Assembly: GCF_038066595.1 (NCBI RefSeq)
Contig: NZ_JBBUTH010000002.1
Coordinates: 1-64,000, forward strand
Source of the DNA: Pseudaquabacterium inlustre
GTDB lineage: Bacteria; Pseudomonadota; Gammaproteobacteria; Burkholderiales; Burkholderiaceae_C
Direction: 5' to 3'
DNA length: 64,000 bases
Both the position numbers and the translations under genes were made by a program. Below are positions 26,002-33,477 of this stretch, in pieces. The notes below the pieces were generated by a model. The model searched no databases. It was not told the DNA's origin and worked only from the letters and a program-made list of their open reading frames with translations. Every line of letters starts with the position of its first letter. Positions within the stretch are counted from its first letter, which is position 1.

Positions 26002-26790
26002 TCATGACAACCACCACCCGCACTGCGCGCGATGAAACGCCAGGTACGGCCGATGCCGTTGATCCATCCAGCGCAACCGCAGTCCTGGTGCCAGCCCCAG
26101 AGCGGCCAGCGCTGGCCCGGTGACCACAGGTGCTAAGTGCAGCACACCGTCGTCATCAAACGTGGCCAGCCCGGTGTCGAACAGGGCGTCCAAGTTGGCG
26201 CATAGCAGGAACCCGTTGTAGACGTCCAGCCTCTCGGCATCGGTGGCGCAAAGGGCCCACGCCTTGGCGTGGCTGGCGCGCAGCGCCTGGGGCAGGGCCA
26301 CGCCGGTGACGGCGCAGGCGCCGCCCCAGTAGTCGAGCATGGCTTGTCGGAACGCCTGTTGGCCCACGCGCTGGCGCACCATGCGTTGCACCTCCGTGCT
26401 CATGGCCGCCGCGGGCTCCAGTTCGGCAAGAGCGGACTTCACCTGACCATCGAAGGCGACCATCGCCTGATTGGGCAGGGCCTGGGCCAGCGCTGCCGTC
26501 CGGCGCAGCCAGCCGGCCAGCGCGGCTTGGGACGGAAGCAGGAAGGAGGGGCCAGATATCGTCTCGCCTCCGACGAATTCGGAAAAGCTTCGCGCCAACT
26601 CTTCCCGCAGGCCAGGCTGACTGCGCGCGAGCACAGCGCGAAAGCCACCCTCCTGGACTTGGACCGACACCTGCGCTGGATGCCGCGCCGAGCCCAACGC
26701 CAGCCAACCCTCTGGTGAACTGGGCAGCACGTGCTCAAAGCCGTTGTCGTGGCCGGCCTTCTCGATGAGCGCGTGCTGCAGCAGGTTCAT
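26002..26790 (-). CDS. HNH endonuclease family protein (HNH_2 type)
   Basis: The 262-aa protein has a C-terminal HNH nuclease domain. The motif elements are C159 in GACAVTG, H174 in RASHAKAW, YNGFLLCANLDALFDTG (about residues 191-207) and a following acidic strand. The first 140 residues have no recognised fold. It begins 6 bp after the RNA ligase gene ends, in the same operon. A phage- or self-DNA cutting role is likely from the family; the specificity is unknown. Confidence 0.85.
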   Translation of the reverse strand: MNLLQHALIEKAGHDNGFEHVLPSSPEGWLALGSARHPAQVSVQVQEGGFRAVLARSQPGLREELARSFSEFVGGETISGPSFLLPSQAALAGWLRRTAALAQALPNQAMVAFDGQVKSALAELEPAAAMSTEVQRMVRQRVGQQAFRQAMLDYWGGACAVTGVALPQALRASHAKAWALCATDAERLDVYNGFLLCANLDALFDTGLATFDDDGVLHLAPVVTGPALAALGLAPGLRLRWMDQRHRPYLAFHRAQCGWWLS

Positions 26791-26796
26791 GGTCGT

Positions 26797-27510
26797 CTAT
26801 GCCGTTGCGCTGCCAAGGCGGTTCCACTCCAGTCGTCGGCTGCGCCAGTGCTCGCCGATGGCCTGGGTGAAATCGGCACGCACGAGCTTGGCACGTTGCT
26901 CGCACCACTGTGTCGACTCACGCCGAATCACGATGCCTTCCAGCGGCCCATCGCGAAATCGACTGGGCCACTGCGCGATCCGTCTCTTGAGATCGGCCAC
27001 GGTGAAGTGGCCACGCTTGAGCTCCGGCGTGGTCGCCAAACCGACCCTTGCCGCCAGTGCATTGCGGCGGACTGCGCTCCAAAATCGCCCCGTCCCTGCG
27101 CCAGCATCGGCCTCGTAGACGTCGAACAGCAAGAACCAGTCAGGCAGGCTTGTGTAGTGCAGCGAATGACGCGCGGCGCACCACTCACCGAACAACACGA
27201 GCTGTTGGGCATGCTCCAGCAGCAGGTCAGCGATAGCGGCGCCGTGCGTGGCTAGCCATGCCGGCAGCTTCGTGAATTGGCCGGCGTGAGGCGTATGGAG
27301 GTACTGCCCTCGGTTCTGCATCCATAGCGCGCCATCGGGCCCGAGAGAGAGGCCCAAATTGGCGCCGTCGACCTTTTCTTCCAGCGTTACCTCAGCATCA
27401 AGCAGGTTGGCGGCCTCCAGCGTGGATAGCACCTTGTCATCTCGCGGCTCACCCGAGCCCAGCCAGGCTAAGTGCGGCGTGTGAGGGAAACGGAAGAAGT
27501 CGCGGTTCAC
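26797..27510 (-). CDS. RNA ligase, Rnl2-like family
   Basis: RNA ligases of this family seal RNA ends using an AMP-lysine intermediate. I choose GTG 27510, which overlaps the upstream PIN gene by 4 bp (GTGA), giving 237 aa starting MNRDFFRFPHTPHLAWLG; the frame is open to 27537. Nucleotidyltransferase motif I is EEKVDGAN with K46. NRG follows, then LFGEWCAARHSLHY, EGIVIRRE (motif IV) and RAKLVRADF (motif V), so the active site is complete. The position directly after a PIN-type RNase suggests that the two enzymes act on the same RNA, one cutting and one sealing. Confidence 0.88.
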   Translation of the reverse strand: MNRDFFRFPHTPHLAWLGSGEPRDDKVLSTLEAANLLDAEVTLEEKVDGANLGLSLGPDGALWMQNRGQYLHTPHAGQFTKLPAWLATHGAAIADLLLEHAQQLVLFGEWCAARHSLHYTSLPDWFLLFDVYEADAGAGTGRFWSAVRRNALAARVGLATTPELKRGHFTVADLKRRIAQWPSRFRDGPLEGIVIRRESTQWCEQRAKLVRADFTQAIGEHWRSRRLEWNRLGSATA

Positions 27511-28043
27511 GTTGCGGGAAGCTTTGCCTGGTACCACGAATCAGGCAGAAGGCGAATGAACTGAAGTCCGATGCGCTTCAGTTCCTTCTCGGCCATGTAC
27601 CAATCGGACTCAGCCCCGTAGACGATGGGTGGTGTTGCGCTATGCAGCACGCTGGCAGCCAATGCGCAGGCCACCCACTTCCTGTCCTCTCTGTCGGGCA
27701 CTAGCTTTTCATGTTGATGCGCGAGCACAGCGATGTGTTCACCGTTAGCCTGGACCGAGTCAATGGGGACGATTTCTACCTGGCTCCTGTCGAGCTTGCT
27801 CTGCAGAACCTGAAGACCGTACTCCTGCTCCTGCCAGTTGAAGGGCAGGTTTCGCTCATACTCACCTCGGATGAGGCCGGCATCATCAAGAACGATTCGC
27901 GAGTCGGACTGATCAAACTGCGTCAACCAGTCGAAAACGATCTCACGAAGAAGAACCTCCTGGGGCATGGCCCTTGCGGCCACGGCGGAAAGTTCGCGAA
28001 CTGCGCTGGCCGCCATCATTACGTTGGTGTCAATCAGATGCAT
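27507..28043 (-). CDS. PIN-like RNase
   Basis: The 178-aa protein has the PIN-domain pattern of spaced acidic residues: D5 in HLIDTNVMM, an acidic middle (E61 or nearby), D117/D120 in DREDRKWVACALAA, and D147 in AESDWYMAEKEL. PIN proteins cut single-stranded RNA, often tRNA or mRNA, and many are toxins. There is no antitoxin-like gene beside it. Instead its start overlaps the end of the ATPase gene by 14 bp and its stop overlaps the RNA ligase start. The ATPase is therefore the likely controller. Confidence 0.8.
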   Translation of the reverse strand: MHLIDTNVMMAASAVRELSAVAARAMPQEVLLREIVFDWLTQFDQSDSRIVLDDAGLIRGEYERNLPFNWQEQEYGLQVLQSKLDRSQVEIVPIDSVQANGEHIAVLAHQHEKLVPDREDRKWVACALAASVLHSATPPIVYGAESDWYMAEKELKRIGLQFIRLLPDSWYQAKLPAT

Positions 28044-29388
28044 GGTCGTCGTGTGCCCTCATCTGCTTGGCGCGCTGAATGGCCAGCGCGGTCTGCTCAC
28101 GTGTCTCGCCCAATGTGTCGCCGAAGAACTTCTCTGGCCAGTTGGCAACTCGGCCGAAGTTGTCCAGCTTCAGTTCACGCAATTTTGCCGACTGTCCATT
28201 CCGCTCCACGAAATAGAGCGCGGCCTGATCAGGTCGCACGTCTTGCCGCGCTATGAGCGTCTGCAGCCTGCGGAAGAGGTGTTCGGAGTGCGTCTCCACG
28301 ATGAACTGCACGTCCCGTTCCGTACTGATCTTGGCGAGCAGTTCGGCCAGCTTGGTCTGAGCCAATGGGTGGAGGTGGCTCTCTGGCTCTTCGACGATGA
28401 CGATGTGACCGGGCTTCGCAAACAGGGCCGCCACCACCACCGGGATGACCTGCGAGACGCCGACGCCCACGTCCTTGAGGTTGACCACGGCTTCGCGGTG
28501 CTTGACGAGCAACTCGTAGCGAGCCGAACGGCCCAGCTGTCGCACTTGAAGTCCATCAGCAACCTCAAGCATCTTCAGCCACTGCTCGGCCTCGCGGAAG
28601 ATCCGACCCGAGTCACCTGAAAAGCCAGGCTTTCCGTGTTGAGCGACGCCGCTGGCGATGAGCACATCCACTGCTCGCCCGCCGTCGTCGCCGATGTGGG
28701 TGGGCATGCGGCCGCTCCACACATAGTCGCGGCGGGCCAGTTGGCGCACGGGGCCCAAGTAGATGATGCGGCTCAGTTCATCCAGAAGTGCCGGGCCCAC
28801 AGGGCGAATCTCGTCAACCCGTGAGCCGAGCTTCTCCAGCTTGCTCAACTCGTTCAGCGTTGCCGCCGAGAACGCGAACGACCGCTCAGGGCGGAAGGCG
28901 GCGCTCTGGCCTACGGGGCCGGCCTGGCTGCCCAGCGTGAGTCGATAGATGCCTGCCTTGCGGCGCTGTACGGCGAAGCCCTGTCCATCCTGGCCCAGGC
29001 GCAGAGCTTCAAGCTCGGCGCTGCCTGCCGGGCCGGCACGGTAACGGGCCGAGAAGAGCGTGGTATCGGCCGCTGTGCTACCGTGGGGATGCCAGCGGAA
29101 CTCGATGCCAACCTGATTGTCGGGCGTGGTCTCGGTGGCTTGGCCATGGCGGCACAGGAGATCGCGGAACTGGCCCATCGTCACCGTGTCGCCGGCGTCG
29201 GGGTTGCCCAGGTTGAGGTCCAGGCCCGCATCGGTGCCCTTCACCGTCTGCCGCATCAGCAACAGGCTCTGAATCAGACTGGACTTGCCCGATGAGTTGG
29301 TGCCCAGGAGCAGCGTCAGCGGTGCCAGCCGCACGGGGCCAGTGCTGCGCCAAATCTTGAAGTTTTCGAGCTTGAGGTGCGTGAGCAT
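28030..29388 (-). CDS. AAA/ABC-type ATPase with DUF3696
   Basis: The 452-aa OLD/SMC-like ATPase has Walker A GTNSSGKS at residues 29-36, a long middle insert, then Walker B IVIVEEPESHLHP at 329-341 and the switch histidine in FIVETHSEHLFRRLQTL. The C-terminal 60 residues match the DUF3696 region. It has no TOPRIM nuclease domain, so a partner must supply the effector activity, probably the overlapping PIN gene. Its ATG overlaps the methyltransferase stop by one base (TGATG). This layout resembles ATPase sensor plus effector pairs such as Gabija or PARIS, but the effector differs. Confidence 0.88.
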   Translation of the reverse strand: MLTHLKLENFKIWRSTGPVRLAPLTLLLGTNSSGKSSLIQSLLLMRQTVKGTDAGLDLNLGNPDAGDTVTMGQFRDLLCRHGQATETTPDNQVGIEFRWHPHGSTAADTTLFSARYRAGPAGSAELEALRLGQDGQGFAVQRRKAGIYRLTLGSQAGPVGQSAAFRPERSFAFSAATLNELSKLEKLGSRVDEIRPVGPALLDELSRIIYLGPVRQLARRDYVWSGRMPTHIGDDGGRAVDVLIASGVAQHGKPGFSGDSGRIFREAEQWLKMLEVADGLQVRQLGRSARYELLVKHREAVVNLKDVGVGVSQVIPVVVAALFAKPGHIVIVEEPESHLHPLAQTKLAELLAKISTERDVQFIVETHSEHLFRRLQTLIARQDVRPDQAALYFVERNGQSAKLRELKLDNFGRVANWPEKFFGDTLGETREQTALAIQRAKQMRAHDDHASD

Positions 29389-32300
29389 CAGTTGAGCGTG
29401 CCGGCTTGTATGCGGTCCCAGGCGGAGATCGCAAGTTCGGCCGTTCTGAAGTGGCCGCCAAACTCCTTCTTCTCACGCTCCTTCAATACCCGAAACGTCT
29501 CCGACGGGTAGCCGGCTTCCGTCACGAGCTCTGGGTCTAGGATGTAGCGAAGCTCTTCTTTGGTCAGGCCATAGAGGGAAGCGTAGTAGGCATCAAGTTC
29601 CGCCCGGAGATGCAACCTCGTATCGGCATCAAACGTGAAAGGATCGCCTTGGTAACCAAGAAATTCGGCCCATCCCTTCATGTCGCGAGCGGTATAGGTC
29701 AACGCAAGGACTCGCGGGACGATGAAGTTCAAATCAGCTTCAGCGTATCGATTTGGCGCAAGCGTTGGAAGCTGCTTCAGGGCTTCTACCGTTAGGTGTG
29801 TGCCGCCCAACTTCTGTCTGCAAACATAGTCGAGTGGGAGACAAGAGAGGTTTGCCAAGAATGCCGCAACAAGGCGGGGCGGCGCATCAATGAATGCAAG
29901 CCTCAATGTGTGAGCGGCCGCCACTCTTGGCACGACAGCCGCAATCACCGTACGCTCATTGGTCGCGTTGGTGATGTCCCGCCAGCCCATCAACCAGGAA
30001 CTGCTCCAATTCTTGACAGCCAAACGCTCATTCACGCGCTTGCTCGGTAGCCAGTAGCGCGTCTGGATTGCGAACTCTGGATCGGCCTTCTCCTCGTTTG
30101 TGCAAGGAGCCGCCTCGAAGGAATCGTTCTTGCTGGACGCCCAGCGATGGTCGTAAAGATGAACGTGTTTGGCTTCGTAAAGCTGGCTAATTGACTCCTT
30201 GGAAACGCCCTTGGTGTCCGAAAGTTCGATGAACTCGTGGCTGCTATCGGCCATGTCAAACATCTTGGTCATGTAGTCAAAGCCCCAAGGGCTGACCTCC
30301 TTCTCCGCAACGTGAATCGCGAGGTATGCCCCAGCGTTGCGATAAAGCTTCTTGGTGAGTTCCGCGTCGCGCTCGCTGCGAAAGACCGGGCAGGTGAGCG
30401 TGTTGGGGTTGATGAGGCGGAACTCGTCGGGCGTGAGCGTGAAGCGGCGGCGCGGGTCGGTTAGCTGACTCACATCGGTTGCGAAGCACACAAACTCCGC
30501 CCGCTCGGCTTGACCCAACGTTAGCAAGCAGAACTTCATGCGGCTGTCCACATCGGCGAACAACTTCTCTCGGTTCTCGATGTCGTACAGGCTGACCAGG
30601 CGTCCCGTCTGGGTGATGTGGCTAAAGTAGGCCTTCGTGCTGTCGTCCGTGGCGATGCCGGTAGGAACGATGAAGCCAGCCCGGCCGGTAGGGCTCGTCA
30701 CCTGGCTGATCGTCTCGGCAAACAGGGCGTAGGTGTTCACGTCACCCACGCCAGTTAGCGGATAACGCCCGCCGTCACCGCCTTTGACGTGCGCAAACAG
30801 GCTGGTGGCCTCGGCTGTGCGGCGGGCGGTGATGAACTCGTTGTACAGGCGCCTTTCCGCGTCGCTCTCGGCCGGCGTGTGGGGGAAAGAGTCACCGGGG
30901 AACAGGTGTTGCGCCAGCATGCCCTCGCTCAGCCACTGGATGCGCTGGCTACGCTCCGCCTTGTTCTTGGCCTCGGCGATGGCGGTATGGCGGGTGGCGA
31001 AGAACTCCTCCTCCTGCAGCTTGATGCGTTCCCAGGGCGGGTTGCCCAGCACGCAGTCAAAGCCGCCCACTGCGAACACCTGGGGAAAGGCCAGTGGCCA
31101 GTGCAGTACGTGGGCCTTCTCGCAGGCCTCGTTGGCCGCCGTTTGCACCGCCTGCTGGGCCTGCTGCAGGGCCATGCCCTGCAGCGTGAGGTAGAGGGTT
31201 GCCGTGGTGGGGATGATAGGTGCCGTCGCCTCGGTCTTGCGCAAAAGGTAGGCGCCTAGCAACTGGTTGGCGGCCTGGGCCAGTCGCCCGGTCCGGGCTT
31301 GGGTGAGGTAAGCGTCGTAGGCCTGGGCCTTGGCAGAGACTTGTGCCGTGTCCCCCTCGGGCATGGCCTCGACGGCCTGCAGCGCCACCAGCCCACTGTC
31401 GGCCTGGTGCACCACGTCCAGCTGCCCAAAGGCCTTGGCCACGCGCTTCTTCTCCAGATCCCGCAGCGCCGTACTGTTGGCCTTGGTGAGCTCTTTGCAC
31501 ACGGCCTTGTCATCGCCCGACAGCACCTTGAATGCGTCCTTGGCGATGCCGTGCTCCAGCGTCTTGAGGTCTGTCAGGCCCAGCAGCGCGTCGCCGACCC
31601 GAAGGTGGTGGTTCAAGAAGCTCAAGGGCCGGCCTTCTTCAAAGCCTTCGATCCAGAGCGCCGTGCGCGCCAGCTCGATGGCCATGGGATTGCGGTCGAC
31701 GCCAAAGATGCAGCGGGCCACCACTTCGCGCATGGCGTGCCGGTAAGCCTGCTGCGTGATGACCCCATCGGATGAGCGCAGCGCGGCCACGCGTTCGGCG
31801 ATGCGCCGCGCCGCGGCCAGAAGAAAGTGCCCGCTGCCGCAAGCCGGGTCCACGACCTTTAGCGAGAGCAGGGCTTCGATGGGTTGCTGTGGATTGTTGG
31901 CGATGCGGTCTTCGATGACGTGGTCGAGTGCGCTGCGGATCAGCTCCTGCACCAGACTCTTGGGCGTGTAGTAGCTGCCACTGGTCTTGCGCTCGTTGCC
32001 GGCGGTGCTGCCTTCGCTAGTGAGGCCCACGAAGCCGAAGCTTCGGTTGTGCACGTCGGGGTCAGGCACCAGCTCGAGCAAGCTCTCGTAGACGCTGCCC
32101 AGCTCCTCGGTGTCCATGTTGTGGTAACTGATAGGCGCGGGCGACCCGCTAGCCGTGGTCGTCCAGCGCAGGCTCTTGATGGCCGCCAGGAGGGCTGCAT
32201 TGGTCAGCGCCGCCTGGTCCAGGTCGGGGCACTGGCTGTCGGCGAACAAGCCGCCCAGAGCCGGCAGGCCCAGCTGTGCTTGGCCCTTGCCCAAGCCGCG

Positions 32301-33455
32301 GAAGACGATGCGTACCGCTTGCCAGAGATCGTTGTGGCGACTCTGGGCGCGTCGACGCACAGCCAAGTCACGAAGGCGGGCCATGGCATAGCCATCGGCG
32401 TACAACTGAGCTGCAGCGTGGCGCGCCTGAATCGTGACGTCATCATCGCCCGGTTGAGCGGTCGCAGGCACTAGGCCACGTTCCTCCACAGTGAACAGGA
32501 AGATGAAGCGGTACACCAGCCGCAGAAGTTGCGCAAAGTAGTCATCGCGCGTGATGCCGCCCGACTGCAACTTCACGCGTAGCGCATCGTTGGCTGGGTT
32601 TTGGATGAAGCCTTGGCCCAACGTGATGAGGGCATCGGTCACCCCGCGGCGTAGGCCCTCACGGACGCGGGTGCCTTCTTCTTGGCCGGCTTGTTGCCAG
32701 ATGGCCCAGGCCACGGGAGGCGGCACCTTGGTGACGTCGTCAGTGCCCAGGTCCAGCAGGCCTGCGCGGCTGGCTTGCAGCAAGTACCAAGCGCTGCGGA
32801 ACTCCACGAAGCGCTGGCCGGCCAGCAGGTCTTGCAAGTCCACTTCCAGGAAGCTGGGCCGGCTGAGCGTTTCGGCGTCTCGCAGCAGGCGCAGGGTACG
32901 CCCGTTGCTGACAAGTGCCCACTCGTGGTGGGGGCTGGCGTTGAGAAACTCCTGGGCCAGCTGGAAAGGCGACTTGCGTTTGGTACCCGATCCCTGCACC
33001 GCAAACCGCGGATCCGGCTCGTCGAGGCCTTGGTTGTGCGGCGCCACGACGATGGCCACCGGCTTTGCCCCAGCTGCCTGGGCGGCCGGGGCTGGGTGTG
33101 CGAGGTGCGTGATAGGGTAGACACGATCGCCTACAGGTACGCCGCTAACAGCGGCGACGGCCGGATAGGCCAGGGCATCGCGCAGCAGTTCGCTGACGAA
33201 CTGCGCGCTGGCGCGCTGGGGGTTGAAGTCGCTGCGTTCTTGAAGAGCGGCAAAGGTGCGCCATTGGGCGCTGGCAATCTGGAACGCGCGGCTCGCTTCG
33301 TCGCGCAGCTTCAGGCCTTTGGGCAGGCCATAGTCGGCATCGCTTTGCAGGCGGCATTGGCCGAGCGCGGCCTTCTCCAGGATATCGGGCAGCAACAAGC
33401 CGCCTTCCAGGCGCAGAGACGGCAGGTTCAAGGGGGTCGCACGAGGGGTCGTCAT
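29388..33455 (-). CDS. Large N6-adenine DNA methyltransferase (Eco57I/PglX/DrmMI-like)
   Basis: A 1355-aa protein starting at ATG 33455 (MTTPRATPLNLPSLRLEGGL); the frame is open a little further up. SAM-binding motif I is DPACGSGHFLLAAAR with D536. Catalytic motif IV is GNPPW at about 804-808, a gamma-class N6-adenine methyltransferase. The long N- and C-terminal parts probably hold target recognition. No separate nuclease motif is obvious at the N-terminus, unlike type IIG enzymes. It lies 22 bp after the SNF2 helicase gene. The arrangement helicases plus large methylase is that of DISARM class 1 and of PglX in BREX, so it probably marks host DNA as self. Confidence 0.9.
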   Translation of the reverse strand: MTTPRATPLNLPSLRLEGGLLLPDILEKAALGQCRLQSDADYGLPKGLKLRDEASRAFQIASAQWRTFAALQERSDFNPQRASAQFVSELLRDALAYPAVAAVSGVPVGDRVYPITHLAHPAPAAQAAGAKPVAIVVAPHNQGLDEPDPRFAVQGSGTKRKSPFQLAQEFLNASPHHEWALVSNGRTLRLLRDAETLSRPSFLEVDLQDLLAGQRFVEFRSAWYLLQASRAGLLDLGTDDVTKVPPPVAWAIWQQAGQEEGTRVREGLRRGVTDALITLGQGFIQNPANDALRVKLQSGGITRDDYFAQLLRLVYRFIFLFTVEERGLVPATAQPGDDDVTIQARHAAAQLYADGYAMARLRDLAVRRRAQSRHNDLWQAVRIVFRGLGKGQAQLGLPALGGLFADSQCPDLDQAALTNAALLAAIKSLRWTTTASGSPAPISYHNMDTEELGSVYESLLELVPDPDVHNRSFGFVGLTSEGSTAGNERKTSGSYYTPKSLVQELIRSALDHVIEDRIANNPQQPIEALLSLKVVDPACGSGHFLLAAARRIAERVAALRSSDGVITQQAYRHAMREVVARCIFGVDRNPMAIELARTALWIEGFEEGRPLSFLNHHLRVGDALLGLTDLKTLEHGIAKDAFKVLSGDDKAVCKELTKANSTALRDLEKKRVAKAFGQLDVVHQADSGLVALQAVEAMPEGDTAQVSAKAQAYDAYLTQARTGRLAQAANQLLGAYLLRKTEATAPIIPTTATLYLTLQGMALQQAQQAVQTAANEACEKAHVLHWPLAFPQVFAVGGFDCVLGNPPWERIKLQEEEFFATRHTAIAEAKNKAERSQRIQWLSEGMLAQHLFPGDSFPHTPAESDAERRLYNEFITARRTAEATSLFAHVKGGDGGRYPLTGVGDVNTYALFAETISQVTSPTGRAGFIVPTGIATDDSTKAYFSHITQTGRLVSLYDIENREKLFADVDSRMKFCLLTLGQAERAEFVCFATDVSQLTDPRRRFTLTPDEFRLINPNTLTCPVFRSERDAELTKKLYRNAGAYLAIHVAEKEVSPWGFDYMTKMFDMADSSHEFIELSDTKGVSKESISQLYEAKHVHLYDHRWASSKNDSFEAAPCTNEEKADPEFAIQTRYWLPSKRVNERLAVKNWSSSWLMGWRDITNATNERTVIAAVVPRVAAAHTLRLAFIDAPPRLVAAFLANLSCLPLDYVCRQKLGGTHLTVEALKQLPTLAPNRYAEADLNFIVPRVLALTYTARDMKGWAEFLGYQGDPFTFDADTRLHLRAELDAYYASLYGLTKEELRYILDPELVTEAGYPSETFRVLKEREKKEFGGHFRTAELAISAWDRIQAGTLN

Positions 33456-33477
33456 GTTCTTCTGATGTCTGTCAGGA

